Positions 21,201 to 28,720 of a stretch of DNA of 64,000 nucleotides are shown here, in pieces. How positions within the stretch are numbered: the first letter of the stretch is position 1; the number at the start of each line of letters is the position of its first letter. The position numbers and the translations under genes were made by a program. Under the pieces are notes generated by a model that was not told where the DNA came from, searched no databases, and worked only from the letters and a program-made list of their open reading frames with translations. Source of the stretch: Cellulosimicrobium cellulans (lineage in GTDB: Bacteria; Actinomycetota; Actinomycetes; Actinomycetales; Cellulomonadaceae); contig NZ_VEGH01000007.1 of NCBI RefSeq assembly GCF_007679345.1, positions 186,001-250,000 of the forward strand, given 5' to 3'.

Positions 21201-21327
21201 GTCCGGCTCGGGCGCCGGTGGGGCCGCCGACGCGCCGGCCGCCGACGCGCCCGCGGTCGACGACGGAGCGGCCGGCCCGGTCGACGGCGGGACCCCCGGC
21301 ACCGCCCCGGAGGCGGAGCAGGCGTGA
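18277..21327 (+). CDS. MurG-MurC fusion: lipid II GlcNAc transferase joined to UDP-MurNAc L-alanine ligase
   Basis: One uninterrupted 1016-residue frame carries two enzymes. Residues ~19-385 are MurG: the AGGGTAGHVNPLLAVAEEL glycine loop, VVGFGGYVSTPA, TGGSLGALSVNR and the UDP-GlcNAc site CRSGAGTVSELAALGIPA. Residues ~385-440 form a charged Ala/Glu/Arg helix, followed by a disordered Gly/Ala/Pro stretch to ~500. Residues ~507-990 are MurC: VHLVGVGGAGMSAVAGL, the ATP loop AGAHGKTTTSAM at ~611, EPDHLDHYG and VVDDYAHHPTEV. In most bacteria these are adjacent but separate genes. I chose the GTG at 18277 because GGAGG ends 5 nt before it; a GTG at 18259 lacks such a site. I saw no good ribosome site in the linker for an independent murC start. 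The stop overlaps ftsQ as GTGA. Confidence 0.9.
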   Translation: MTAPDAPTGPAEGAEPRPRAVLLAGGGTAGHVNPLLAVAEELRARDPELRVAALGTAEGLEARLVPERGLEMFVVPKVPLPRRPTLDWVRLPRLLREAVDAAGAAIDELGAGAVVGFGGYVSTPAYLAARSRGVPVVVHEQNARAGLANRLGARRAAAVAVTFPGTRLPRAQVTGLPLRPEIVDLLAERAADADATRRRAAAELGFDPDRVTLLVTGGSLGALSVNRAVAAQARAILATGAEVLHLTGTGKAEEVRSAVRGVPGAERYHVREYLAEMEQALAVADLVLCRSGAGTVSELAALGIPAVYVPLPVGNGEQRLNAQPVVAEGGGVLVADEALTGEWIAANVLPLLAPEAADRRREMGEAAARVGVPDAAGRVADLVEDALAEGERLAAERAEAERVAAERAAALEAERAERAEQDRLAAERAEAERAADERAEAAADAVGGEPAEGAADGTDTPDGGATGSAGVAVPPLTVATPAVEPDAPRPDAGARPAPVGALADLGRVHLVGVGGAGMSAVAGLLAARGLTVSGSDAKDGPALDGLRAAGVTVHVGHDAAHVEAVDSVVLSSAIRESNPELARARERGLPVLHRSEALAALMGGRIGIAVAGAHGKTTTSAMVATALVAAGREDEVLDPSYAIGGTVLTPEGATPGYRTGAGEAFVAEADESDGSFLAYAPAVGVVTNVEPDHLDHYGTTEAFEAAFAAFADRVLDGGALVACLDDPGAARLVAEVGERLTRRGVRVLTYGTDASIGDLGPDLVVGPVVASGGTWRTTLTSRSAEVPGADLVLAVPGEHNAANAAAAYLAAWAVGADPAAVAAGLGEFRGTGRRFEDRGTAAGVRVVDDYAHHPTEVAALLRTARGVAGDGAVHVLFQPHLFSRTRAFAAEFGAALDLADTVVVTDVYAAREDPDPEVSGDTIVQRVPTPGRARFVADRHEAARAVAAAAAPGDLVLTVGAGDVTELGAVVLAALSGSGAGGAADAPAADAPAVDDGAAGPVDGGTPGTAPEAEQA

Positions 21328-22448
21328 CCCCCCCGCAACGCCCGCGCCCGCCGCAGCCGCCGCGCCCGGCGACGCCGCGGCCCGCCCCGGCGCGCCGTCC
21401 CGCGCCGCGGGCCACCCCGGACGCCGGCGACGCGACCGCCCCCACGACGGCGGTCCCGTCGGCCGGGCGGCCGGCGAGCCCGTCGGCGGGCGCCGCTGCG
21501 GCCCCGCGCACGGACGGCCGCCCGGCGGCGCCGCGCGCGACCACCCCCCGGACGACCGGTGCCCCGCGCACCGCGGAGACCCCCGCGGCCCCCGCCGGGG
21601 CCTCGGCCCGCCGGACCTCCGGCTCCACCGCCCTCGCCCCCCGCACCGGCGCGTTCCCCGTCCGGCCCCCGGTGGTCAGCCAGGGCTCGGCCGCGCGGTT
21701 CGCCGAGCGCGCCCGCGCCCGCCGCCGCCTGGCCTGGCGGCAGATCCTCATCGCCGCCGGCTCGGTGGTCGTGGTCGCGGCGCTCGCCTGGCTGCTGCTG
21801 CTGTCCCCGGCGTTCGCGCTGGACACCGAGCAGGTGCGGGTCGCGGGCGCCGGGACCGTCGTGGCCGTGGACCAGGTGCGGGCCGTCGTGGACGAGGAGG
21901 GCGGCACCCCGCTGACCCGGCTGGACACCGCCGCGCTGCGCCAGCGGCTGCTCGACGTCCCCGGCGTCCGCGACGCGACGGTCACCCGGGACTGGCCGCA
22001 CGGCCTGGCGGTGCAGCTCGTGTCCCGGGAGCCCGTCGCCGCGGTGCCCGAGTCCGCCGACGTCGCCCAGCACGCCGAGGGCGACGACGCGTCCGGGGCG
22101 GGCTACGCCCTGGTGGACCAGGACGGCGTGAAGGTCGGCCGGTCCGACGCCCCGCCGGAGGGCCTGCCGGTCGTCGAGGTGCCGGTGGGCGACGCGCGGA
22201 TCCTGTCCGCGGCGCTCGGCGTGCTGGAGGCGCTGCCCGAGGACCTGCTCGCGGCGATCGGCCAGGTGTCCGCCGGCACCCAGGACACCGTGCGGTTCAC
22301 CCTGCGGGACGGGGCCACCGTCGAGTGGGGGAGCGCGCAGGACTCGGCGCTCAAGGTGGCGGTCCTGCAGGCCCTGCGCGCGGCGCCCGAGACGGCGGGC
22401 TCCACCCGGTACGACGTGACCGCGCCGACGATGCCGGTCGTCGGGTGA
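21324..22448 (+). CDS. ftsQ: Cell division protein FtsQ
   Basis: A 374-residue bitopic membrane protein of the divisome. The first ~140 residues are a Pro/Ala/Arg-rich cytoplasmic tail, long for the family. One transmembrane helix (ILIAAGSVVVVAALAWLLLL, about 142-161) leads into a POTRA domain (VRVAGAGTVVAVDQVRAVV) and the FtsQ beta domain (TVTRDWPHGLAVQLVSREPVA). The stretch after that, ALVDQDGVKVG, is also typical. It would link FtsL/FtsB to FtsW/FtsI. Its GTG overlaps the fused murC stop. Confidence 0.92.
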   Translation: MTPPQRPRPPQPPRPATPRPAPARRPAPRATPDAGDATAPTTAVPSAGRPASPSAGAAAAPRTDGRPAAPRATTPRTTGAPRTAETPAAPAGASARRTSGSTALAPRTGAFPVRPPVVSQGSAARFAERARARRRLAWRQILIAAGSVVVVAALAWLLLLSPAFALDTEQVRVAGAGTVVAVDQVRAVVDEEGGTPLTRLDTAALRQRLLDVPGVRDATVTRDWPHGLAVQLVSREPVAAVPESADVAQHAEGDDASGAGYALVDQDGVKVGRSDAPPEGLPVVEVPVGDARILSAALGVLEALPEDLLAAIGQVSAGTQDTVRFTLRDGATVEWGSAQDSALKVAVLQALRAAPETAGSTRYDVTAPTMPVVG

Positions 22449-22471
22449 TCCCGGCCCGACACGCGCGCACC

Positions 22472-22486
22472 GGTCGTTGAACGACC
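22472..22486. promoter_or_regulatory. Palindrome overlapping the ftsZ -35 region
   Basis: ggtcgttgaacgacc is a perfect 15-bp palindrome around a central G. It contains the TTGAAC that could be the ftsZ -35 box, so a bound regulator would block the promoter. No known regulator is recognised. Confidence 0.5.
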
Positions 22487-22505
22487 CCGGCACGGCACAT
22501 ACCGT
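22477..22505 (+). promoter_or_regulatory. Putative sigma-70 promoter of ftsZ
   Basis: TTGAAC at 22477-22482 and TACCGT (TANNNT form) at 22500-22505, spaced by 17 nt. Transcription would start near 22512 and leave a leader of about 78 nt containing the palindrome at 22535-22551. Confidence 0.5.
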
Positions 22506-22534
22506 CACACCTAGACAGAACTGACATAACTATA

Positions 22535-22551
22535 ACCCTCAACTTGAGGGT
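22535..22551 (+). promoter_or_regulatory. Conserved-looking palindrome in the ftsZ leader
   Basis: accctcaacttgagggt is a 17-nt palindrome (8-bp arms around a central C) 38 nt before the ftsZ start, in an unusually AT-rich patch. I recall a similar CCTCAA/TTGAGG palindrome upstream of ftsZ in other actinobacteria. It could be an operator or an RNA hairpin. Confidence 0.6.
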
Positions 22552-22589
22552 GAAGGTTCGTCGACATCGCGAGACGAGAGGCACCCACC

Positions 22590-23843
22590 GTGGCAGCTCC
22601 GCAGAACTACCTGGCGGTCATCAAGGTCGTCGGCATCGGTGGTGGCGGCGTGAACGCCGTGAACCGCATGATCGAGGTCGGCCTCAAGGGTGTCGAGTTC
22701 ATCGCCATCAACACCGACGCGCAGGCCCTGCTCATGTCGGACGCCGACGTGAAGCTCGACGTCGGCCGCGAGCTGACCCGCGGCCTCGGCGCCGGCGCCG
22801 ACCCCGAGGTCGGCAAGAAGGCCGCCGAGGACCACGCGGAGGAGATCGAGGACGTCCTGCGCGGCGCCGACATGGTCTTCGTGACCGCGGGCGAGGGCGG
22901 CGGCACCGGCACCGGCGGCGCGCCCGTCGTGGCCCGCATCGCCCGCTCGCTCGGCGCGCTGACCATCGGCGTGGTGACGCGCCCGTTCACCTTCGAGGGC
23001 CGCCGCCGCACCGTGCAGGCGGACTCCGGCATCGAGGCGCTGCGCGCCGAGGTCGACACCCTCATCGTGATCCCGAACGACCGCCTGCTGTCGATCTCCG
23101 ACCGCTCCGTGTCGGTGCTCGACGCGTTCCGCTCGGCCGACCAGGTGCTGCTCTCCGGTGTCCAGGGCATCACCGACCTCATCACGACGCCGGGCCTGAT
23201 CAACCTCGACTTCGCGGACGTGAAGTCCGTGATGCAGGGGGCGGGGTCGGCCCTCATGGGCATCGGCTCGGCCCGCGGCGAGGACCGCGCGGTCCAGGCG
23301 GCCGAGCTGGCGATCTCCTCGCCGCTGCTCGAGGCCAGCATCGACGGGGCGCACGGCGTGCTGCTGTCCATCCAGGGTGGCTCGGACCTCGGCCTGTTCG
23401 AGATCAACGAGGCCGCACGCCTGGTGCAGGAGGCCGCGCACCCCGAGGCCAACATCATCTTCGGCGCGGTCATCGACGACGCCCTCGGCGACGAGGTGCG
23501 CGTGACCGTCATCGCGGCAGGCTTCGACGGCGGCGCCCCGGTGGTCCGTCGCGACGCGCGCGGGCTCGGCCAGGTGAGCGCCGGTGGCGGCCAGGCCGCG
23601 CCGCAGGTCCCCGCCTCGATCCCGCCGGCGGCCGCCGTGCCGACGACGACCGCGGCGCACGCCGCCGTCCCGCCGCGCCCGGTGGGGCCGGACGAGGAGC
23701 GCCGCCAGGCGGCCGAGGTCCCCGCGTTCCTCACCCCGGACCAGGCCGCGGGCACCAGTCAGCTCGAGGTCCCGCGGATCTTCGAGGAGGAGGTCGCCCG
23801 CCGCAAGGAGGACGACCTCGACGTGCCCGACTTCCTCAAGTAG
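22590..23843 (+). CDS. ftsZ: Cell division GTPase FtsZ
   Basis: A 417-residue tubulin-like GTPase that forms the cytokinetic ring. The N-terminal motif is [20 protein letters not shown], the GTP signature is [10 protein letters not shown] (about residues 104-113) and the T7 loop is [13 protein letters not shown] Pro/Ala-rich linker (about 320-400) ends in the conserved C-terminal peptide [10 protein letters not shown], the docking site for SepF, FtsW and others. The GTG at 22590 follows a GAGACGAGAGG ribosome site. It has its own promoter region, unlike the tightly overlapped genes before it. Confidence 0.97.
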   Translation: MAAPQNYLAVIKVVGIGGGGVNAVNRMIEVGLKGVEFIAINTDAQALLMSDADVKLDVGRELTRGLGAGADPEVGKKAAEDHAEEIEDVLRGADMVFVTAGEGGGTGTGGAPVVARIARSLGALTIGVVTRPFTFEGRRRTVQADSGIEALRAEVDTLIVIPNDRLLSISDRSVSVLDAFRSADQVLLSGVQGITDLITTPGLINLDFADVKSVMQGAGSALMGIGSARGEDRAVQAAELAISSPLLEASIDGAHGVLLSIQGGSDLGLFEINEAARLVQEAAHPEANIIFGAVIDDALGDEVRVTVIAAGFDGGAPVVRRDARGLGQVSAGGGQAAPQVPASIPPAAAVPTTTAAHAAVPPRPVGPDEERRQAAEVPAFLTPDQAAGTSQLEVPRIFEEEVARRKEDDLDVPDFLK

Positions 23844-23849
23844 GCGCCG

Positions 23850-24611
23850 GTGGCGCTGCCGGTCCTCGGGGTCGACCTCGGCCCGGGCGTCCGCGCGGGG
23901 TTCACCACCCGCGCGGGCGGCGTCAGCGCGCCGCCGTGGGACGAGCTCGACCTGGGGCTGCTGGTCGGGGACGACCCGGCGCACGTGCGGGAGAACCGCG
24001 CGCGCGTCGCCGCCTGGGCCGGGGCGCCCGTGGCGTGGGCCACCCAGGTGCACGGCGCGGACGTGCACGTGGTGCGCGGCCCGGGCGACGCCGCGCCCGA
24101 CACCGTGGGGGAGGCCGACGCGCTGGTGTCGGCCGCGCCCGGCACGGCGGTCGGCGTGCTGGTCGCGGACTGCGTGCCGGTGCTGCTGGCCGACCCCGTC
24201 GCGCGCGTCGTCGGCGCGGCGCACGCCGGTCGGCGCGGGCTCGTCGCCGGGGTCGTGCAGGCCGCGCTCGCGACCATGGTCGCGCGCGGGGCCGACCCGG
24301 GCCGGGTGCGCGCCGTCGTCGGCCCCGCGATCAGCGGCGCCCGGTACGAGGTGCCGGCCGCGATGCGCGACGAGGTCGACGCCGTCGTCCCCGGCACCGC
24401 CTGCACGACGGACGCCGGCACGCCCGGGCTCGACCTGCCGGGCGGCGTGGCCGCGGTGCTGCGGGCCGCCGGCGTGGGCGACGTGCGGCTCACCGGCCTG
24501 TGCACCGACGCCGACGACCGGTTCTACTCCCACCGGCGCGCGCAGCGCGCCGGGACCACCACCGGGCGCTTCGCCGGGGTGGTCGCGCTCGCGGAAATGC
24601 CGGGTGCGTGA
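23850..24611 (+). CDS. pgeF: Peptidoglycan editing factor / laccase-domain protein
   Basis: A 253-residue multicopper-oxidase-like (DUF152, YfiH) protein. Family motifs are FTTRAGGVSAPPWDELDLGLLVGDD, the Zn/Cu-site segment ATQVHGADVHVV, the Cys in VLVADCVPVLL, the AHAGRRGLVAGVV motif, and FYSHRR at the end. PgeF homologues correct misincorporated residues in peptidoglycan precursors or act on purine nucleosides. The GTG lies 6 nt after the ftsZ stop, so it is probably co-transcribed. The yggS gene often found between pgeF and sepF in other genomes is absent here. Confidence 0.92.
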   Translation: MALPVLGVDLGPGVRAGFTTRAGGVSAPPWDELDLGLLVGDDPAHVRENRARVAAWAGAPVAWATQVHGADVHVVRGPGDAAPDTVGEADALVSAAPGTAVGVLVADCVPVLLADPVARVVGAAHAGRRGLVAGVVQAALATMVARGADPGRVRAVVGPAISGARYEVPAAMRDEVDAVVPGTACTTDAGTPGLDLPGGVAAVLRAAGVGDVRLTGLCTDADDRFYSHRRAQRAGTTTGRFAGVVALAEMPGA

Positions 24612-24639
24612 CATGTCCGGAAATTGCTCCGAGGACACG

Positions 24640-24658
24640 CCGACACGCCGCGTGTCGG
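24640..24658. terminator. Small hairpin after pgeF
   Basis: ccgacacg (24640-24647) pairs perfectly with cgtgtcgg (24651-24658) over a 3-nt loop, 28 nt after the pgeF stop. It is a possible terminator of the ftsZ-pgeF message. A TAGCGT -10-like box for sepF follows at 24685-24690. Confidence 0.4.
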
Positions 24659-24734
24659 AACCCGGCCGCATCCAGGCGCATTGCTAGCGTGACGGCGCAG
24701 GAGATGTGAGCAATTCGGGGATGGAGTGATCGCG

Positions 24735-25220
24735 ATGGCCGGAGCGCTGCGCAAGACCATGCTGTACCTCGGGCTTGCCGACGACCGGGGCGAGCACGAC
24801 CAGTACGTCGACGAGTACGACGAGCCGGAGGCGACGGTGGGACAGGACTACGAGGCCGAGGTCACGCCGCTGCGCCGTGAGCCGGCGCCGGAGCGACCCG
24901 TCGCCGCCGCGGCCCCCGCGCCGCGCCACGACGGCGAGGTGCGGCGGATCACCACGATCCACCCGCGCTCGTACAACGACGCGCGCAAGATCGGCGAGGC
25001 GTTCCGCGAGAACACCCCGGTGATCATGAACCTGTCCGACATGGACGACGTCGACGCCAAGCGCCTGGTGGACTTCGCCGCGGGCCTGATCTTCGGGCTG
25101 CACGGCGCGATCGAGCGGGTGACCAACAAGGTCTTCCTGCTGTCGCCGCAGTCGGTGGAGATCACCGGCGACGGGCGTGCCCCCGAGGGCTCCCGCGCCG
25201 GCTTCTTCAACCAGAGCTGA
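24735..25220 (+). CDS. sepF: Cell division protein SepF
   Basis: A 161-residue cytoplasmic protein that anchors FtsZ to the membrane in actinobacteria. The N-terminal MAGALRKTMLYLGL is the membrane-binding amphipathic helix. An acidic/proline-rich linker precedes the SepF core with IHPRSYNDARKIGEAFRE, PVIMNLSDMDD and RLVDFAAGLIFGLHGAIERV. I chose the ATG at 24735 because GGAG lies 8 nt before it and the protein then begins as the family does; a GTG at 24726 is in frame but less likely. Confidence 0.95.
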   Translation: MAGALRKTMLYLGLADDRGEHDQYVDEYDEPEATVGQDYEAEVTPLRREPAPERPVAAAAPAPRHDGEVRRITTIHPRSYNDARKIGEAFRENTPVIMNLSDMDDVDAKRLVDFAAGLIFGLHGAIERVTNKVFLLSPQSVEITGDGRAPEGSRAGFFNQS

Positions 25221-25244
25221 CGGGGATCGGGGAGACTGGGACGC

Positions 25245-25535
25245 GTGACCCTCGTCCTCGGCCTGCTGCAGATCGTCGTCCTGGCCTTCATCCTGGTCCT
25301 GCTCGTGCGCCTCGTCCTCGACTGGGTGCAGTACTTCGCGCGCGACTGGCGTCCGCGCGGCGCGGCGCTCGTCGTCGCGGAGATCACGTACTCCGTGACC
25401 GACCCGCCGCTGCGCGCCCTGCGCCGGCTGATCCCGCCGCTGACCCTGGGCTCGGTGCGCCTCGACCTGGCGTTCCTCGTGCTCATGCTCGGCTGCTCGT
25501 TCCTGCTCTCGCTGCTGGGGGCGCTCGCCGCATGA
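25245..25535 (+). CDS. YggT-family membrane protein
   Basis: A 96-residue protein with two transmembrane helices (LLQIVVLAFILVLLVRLVLDW and LDLAFLVLMLGCSFLLSLLGAL) around a basic central loop containing ITYSVTDPPLRALRRLIPP, the family signature. YggT genes lie between sepF and divIVA in many Gram-positives. Their function is not settled; links to membrane protein or osmotic functions have been suggested. It starts with GTG 24 nt after sepF and is probably in the same operon. Confidence 0.9.
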   Translation: MTLVLGLLQIVVLAFILVLLVRLVLDWVQYFARDWRPRGAALVVAEITYSVTDPPLRALRRLIPPLTLGSVRLDLAFLVLMLGCSFLLSLLGALAA

Positions 25536-25624
25536 CGCGCACCCGCGCGCAGCACGCCGGCCCGGTGGCCGGCACCCGTCCGCGCCCCGCCGACCGGGTC
25601 GCGTGCACAAACCGGAATGTCCGC

Positions 25625-25630
25625 TACGGT
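25625..25630 (+). promoter_or_regulatory. -10 box of divIVA
   Basis: TACGGT (TANNNT) in the 157-nt spacer before divIVA. Transcription would begin near 25637, giving a leader of about 56 nt. No convincing -35 hexamer was seen. Confidence 0.35.
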
Positions 25631-25692
25631 GGCCCGAGGTGGTCGGCGGACTGCCACCGGCTCGACCCAGTACGACCGAAGAGGTGACGACG

Positions 25693-26349
25693 ATGGCACT
25701 GCTGACAGCAGACGACGTCCTGAACAAGAAGTTCCAGGCGACGAAGTTCCGCGAGGGGTACGACCAGGACGAGGTCGACGACTTCCTCGACGAGGTCGTG
25801 AACACCCTCCGGGAGACCCAGAGCGAGAACGAGGACCTCAAGTCCAAGCTCGCCGCGGCCGAGCGCCGGATCGCCGAGCTGAGCCGCCAGGGGGCGCAGG
25901 CCGCCCAGGCGCCGAAGCCGGAGGCCGAGAAGCCCGCGCCCGCCCCGGTCCCCGCCGCCGCCCCGGCGCCGGCCCCGGTCGCCACCGCGCCGGTCGCGCC
26001 GCAGCGGCAGAGCGAGCCCGAGTCGGCCACCGGCATGCTCGCCCTGGCGCAGAAGCTGCACGACGACTACGTGCGCAGCGGCCAGGAGGAGGGCGACCGC
26101 ATCGTCAACGAGGCGAAGGGCCAGGCCCAGCGCATCGTCCGCGAGGCGGAGGAGACCTCGGCCCGCACGCTGTCGGAGCTGGAGCAGGAGCGGTCGATCC
26201 TCGAGCGGAAGATCGACGAGCTGCGCGTCTTCGAGCGCGACTACCGCACGCGCCTGAAGAGCTACCTCGAGAACCTGCTCGGCGACCTCGACAACCGGGC
26301 GAGCGCGCTCCCGCAGCGCGGCGCCCAGGGCGCCACCCCGTCCGTCTGA
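25693..26349 (+). CDS. divIVA: Polar growth protein DivIVA/Wag31
   Basis: A 218-residue coiled-coil scaffold that marks curved membrane at poles and septa and directs wall synthesis in actinobacteria. The N-terminal lipid-binding domain reads LLTADDVLNKKFQATKFREGYDQ in two parts, followed by a coiled coil (SENEDLKSKLAAAERRIAEL). A Pro/Ala-rich linker (about 80-112) and a second coiled coil (about 120-200) follow. I chose the ATG at 25693, which begins the conserved domain. Confidence 0.95.
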   Translation: MALLTADDVLNKKFQATKFREGYDQDEVDDFLDEVVNTLRETQSENEDLKSKLAAAERRIAELSRQGAQAAQAPKPEAEKPAPAPVPAAAPAPAPVATAPVAPQRQSEPESATGMLALAQKLHDDYVRSGQEEGDRIVNEAKGQAQRIVREAEETSARTLSELEQERSILERKIDELRVFERDYRTRLKSYLENLLGDLDNRASALPQRGAQGATPSV

Positions 26350-26370
26350 CGGATCGCACGCTCGTCACCC

Positions 26371-26408
26371 ACGACACACCACGCCCGACCTCGGGCGTGG
26401 TGTGTTGT
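26371..26408 (+). terminator. Intrinsic terminator after divIVA
   Basis: acacaccacgcccga (26374-26388) pairs perfectly with 26391-26405 over a 2-nt gap; three more pairs, including one G-T, extend the stem to about 18 bp. It starts 22 nt after the divIVA stop and is followed by a short T/G run. Confidence 0.8.
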
Positions 26409-26434
26409 GCGTCCAGGTCACGGGCGACTAGTCT
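26405..26434 (+). promoter_or_regulatory. Promoter of the DksA-type gene
   Basis: TTGTGC at 26405-26410 and TAGTCT at 26429-26434, spaced by 18 nt. The -35 box overlaps the end of the divIVA terminator. A leader of about 26 nt would contain the GAGGAAAGAGG ribosome site. Confidence 0.5.
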
Positions 26435-26466
26435 CTGCGGACTCATCTGAGGAAAGAGGACCCGAC

Positions 26467-26925
26467 GTGGCCATCAACGACTCGCTCGACGCGCCCGCTG
26501 CCCGCCCGCTGCCCGACCTGACGGACGCGGCCACCCGGTTCCCGGTCCGCGCCGGTGAGGAGCCCTGGACCGAGCAGGAGGTGCGGGAGGTCGCCACCGA
26601 GCTGATCAGCGAGATCGACCGCCTGACCTCCGAGCTCGCCGCCGCCGACGAGGAGCTGTCCGACCTGCTCCGCAACTCGGGCGACGGCGCGGGCGACGAC
26701 CAGGCCGATTCCGGCTCCAGCGCGCTCGAGCGCGAGCACGAGCTGACCCTGGTGAACAACACCCGGGACATGCTCGAGCAGACGACGCGGGCCCTGGCCC
26801 GGATCGACGCCGGCACGTTCGGGCGCTGCGACTCCTGCGGCGAGGCGATCGGCAAGGCGCGGGTGCAGGCGTTCCCGCGGGCGACCCTGTGCGTGTCGTG
26901 CAAGCAGCGCGAGGAGCGCCGCTGA
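26467..26925 (+). CDS. TraR/DksA-type zinc-finger protein
   Basis: A 152-residue protein. A long helical hairpin-like region with Glu/Asp-rich tip (EIDRLTSELAAADEELSDLL) leads to the C4 zinc finger CDSCGEAIGKARVQAFPRA followed by LCVSCK. Bacterial homologues bind in the secondary channel of RNA polymerase and change promoter response, usually with ppGpp; whether this actinobacterial form does so is not known. The GTG at 26467 follows GAGGAAAGAGG. Confidence 0.88.
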   Translation: MAINDSLDAPAARPLPDLTDAATRFPVRAGEEPWTEQEVREVATELISEIDRLTSELAAADEELSDLLRNSGDGAGDDQADSGSSALEREHELTLVNNTRDMLEQTTRALARIDAGTFGRCDSCGEAIGKARVQAFPRATLCVSCKQREERR

Positions 26926-26935
26926 CGCACCCCAG

Positions 26936-26976
26936 CGCACGACGGCCCCCGGCGCGACGCCGGGGGCCGTCGTGCG
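26936..26976 (+). terminator. Strong intrinsic terminator after the DksA-type gene
   Basis: A perfect 19-bp GC-rich stem (26936-26954 with 26958-26976) over a 3-nt loop, 10 nt after the stop. Confidence 0.85.
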
Positions 26977-26996
26977 TCCGGGCGCCCGCGCGCCCG

Positions 26997-27002
26997 TAGA
27001 CT
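26997..27002 (+). promoter_or_regulatory. -10 box of lspA
   Basis: TAGACT ends 8 nt before the lspA ATG, so the message has little or no leader. Confidence 0.4.
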
Positions 27003-27010
27003 CCTGCCCG

Positions 27011-27715
27011 ATGTCCGCCACCTCCGGCCCCGCGGCCGACGACGCGCGTCGCGACGCCGCGCCGTCCGCCCCCGCGCCGTCCGCCCCCGACCACGTCGAG
27101 CCCGCCGCCGCGCCGCGGCCCGCCGAGACCGGGGCCGGCGCCCGTCCCGATGTGGCGCCCGCCCGGCGCCGGCGCCTCGTGGCCACCCTGGTGGCCCTCG
27201 CCGCCGTGACGCTGGTGCTCGACCAGGCGACCAAGGCCTGGGCCCTCGCCGGCCTGGACGAGGGCGTCCGGCACCCGGTGCTCGGCGACCTGCTCGGCCT
27301 GCAGCTGCTGTTCAACCCGGGCGCCGCGCTCGGCCTCGCCACCGGCACCACCTGGCTGCTGACGATCGTGGCCATCACCGTCGTCGTGGTCATCATCCGG
27401 GTGTCCCGGCGGCTCGGGTCGACGGGCTGGACCATCGCGCTGGGCCTGCTGCTCGGCGGTGCGCTCGGCAACCTGGTCGACCGGCTGATCCGCGACCCGG
27501 GCGTGTTCATGGGGCACGTCGTGGACTTCATCGCGTACGGCGACCTGTTCGTCGGCAACGTCGCGGACATCGCGATCGTGGCCGCGGCCGGCCTGCTGAT
27601 GCTGCTGTCGCTCATGGGCGTGCGGCTCGACGGCACGCGCGAGCGCCGGGAGGACCCGGCGTCCGCGGCGGAGGGGGCCGGGGACGTCGCCGGGGACGGG
27701 CGTGCCGATGGCTGA
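27011..27715 (+). CDS. lspA: Lipoprotein signal peptidase (signal peptidase II)
   Basis: A 234-residue integral membrane aspartic protease that removes signal peptides from diacylated prolipoproteins. Four transmembrane helices follow a ~57-residue Ala/Pro-rich N-terminal extension. Conserved boxes are [29 protein letters not shown] with the first catalytic Asp, and [21 protein letters not shown] with the second. The alternative, a start closer to the first helix, would remove the extension, but no internal Met is well placed. The stop overlaps the rluD-type start. Confidence 0.93.
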   Translation: MSATSGPAADDARRDAAPSAPAPSAPDHVEPAAAPRPAETGAGARPDVAPARRRRLVATLVALAAVTLVLDQATKAWALAGLDEGVRHPVLGDLLGLQLLFNPGAALGLATGTTWLLTIVAITVVVVIIRVSRRLGSTGWTIALGLLLGGALGNLVDRLIRDPGVFMGHVVDFIAYGDLFVGNVADIAIVAAAGLLMLLSLMGVRLDGTRERREDPASAAEGAGDVAGDGRADG

Positions 27716-28643
27716 CGTCCGCACCCTCCCCGTCCCGGACGCGCTGGCCGGCGAGCGGGTCGACGCGGCGCTGTCCCGGATGCTCGGGCTGTCCCGCACC
27801 CGCGCGGCGGAGCTCGCCGAGGCCGGCCACGTGCGGGTCGACGGCGTCGCCGTGGGCAAGTCCGCCCGGCTGCCCGGCGACGCGTGGCTCGAGGTCGAGC
27901 TGCCCGCGGTCGCCGAGGTGTCCGCCGTCCCGACCGAGGACGACGTGCCCGGCCTGCGCGTGGCCTACGAGGACGACGACGTCGTCGTGGTCGACAAGCC
28001 GGTCGGCGTGGCGGCGCACCCGTCGCCGGGGTGGACCGGCCCGACCGTCGTCGGCGTCCTGGCCGCCCGCGGCTACCGGATCTCCACGTCGGGCGCCGCC
28101 GAGCGCCAGGGCGTCGTGCACCGTCTCGACGTCGGTACCTCCGGCCTCATGGTGGTGGCCAAGAGCGAGCACGCGTACACGGTGCTCAAGCGCGCCTTCA
28201 AGGAGCGGACGGTCGACAAGGTCTACCACGCGCTCGCCCAGGGGCACCCGGAGCCCACCACGGGCACGATCGACGCCCCGATCGGGCGCCACCCCAGCCA
28301 GGACTGGAAGTTCGCGGTGACGGCCGAAGGCAAGCCGTCGGTGACGCACTACGAGGTGCTCGAGATGCTGCCCGCCGCGTCGCTGTGCGAGGTGCACCTC
28401 GAGACCGGCCGCACCCACCAGATCCGGGTGCACTTCCAGGCGCTGCGGCACCCGCTCGTCGGCGACCTCACCTACGGCGCGGACCCGGCCCTCGCGCAGC
28501 GCGTCGGGCTGACCCGGCAGTGGCTGCACGCGGTCCGGCTGGGCTTCGCCCACCCCGCCGACGGACGGCACCTGGAGGTCACCAGCGAGTACCCGGCGGA
28601 CCTGTCGCACGCGCTGGAGACGCTGCGGGACGGGTACCGCTGA
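27708..28643 (+). CDS. rluD: RluD-type 23S rRNA pseudouridine synthase
   Basis: A 311-residue RluA/RluD-family enzyme. An S4 RNA-binding domain ([28 protein letters not shown]) is followed by the catalytic domain with the Asp in [17 protein letters not shown], and the late motif [23 protein letters not shown] in two parts. It isomerises uridines in 23S rRNA; which sites is not readable here. The ATG at 27708 overlaps the lspA stop by 8 nt; a GTG two codons earlier is also possible. Confidence 0.93.
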   Translation: MADVRTLPVPDALAGERVDAALSRMLGLSRTRAAELAEAGHVRVDGVAVGKSARLPGDAWLEVELPAVAEVSAVPTEDDVPGLRVAYEDDDVVVVDKPVGVAAHPSPGWTGPTVVGVLAARGYRISTSGAAERQGVVHRLDVGTSGLMVVAKSEHAYTVLKRAFKERTVDKVYHALAQGHPEPTTGTIDAPIGRHPSQDWKFAVTAEGKPSVTHYEVLEMLPAASLCEVHLETGRTHQIRVHFQALRHPLVGDLTYGADPALAQRVGLTRQWLHAVRLGFAHPADGRHLEVTSEYPADLSHALETLRDGYR

Positions 28644-28707
28644 CCCCCGCGGTGTGACGTCCGCCGCGGGGGCGGCGGGGCGGCGCGGGGCTGTCGGAGC
28701 CTCGACC

Positions 28708-28713
28708 TAGGAT
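28708..28713 (+). promoter_or_regulatory. -10 box of dnaE
   Basis: TAGGAT ends 7 nt before the ATG at 28721, so dnaE may be translated from a leaderless message. This also favours the 28721 start over the ATG at 28712, which overlaps the box. Confidence 0.45.
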
Positions 28714-28720
28714 GGCTCGC

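Noticed and set aside
17004..22448. Very long open frames on both strands through the ftsW-murG-murC-ftsQ region
   Set aside because: In ~75% GC sequence stops are rare in alternative frames; these frames give Arg/Ala/Gly-rich nonsense and lie over genes with clear motifs. Only the ftsQ part of this frame is real.
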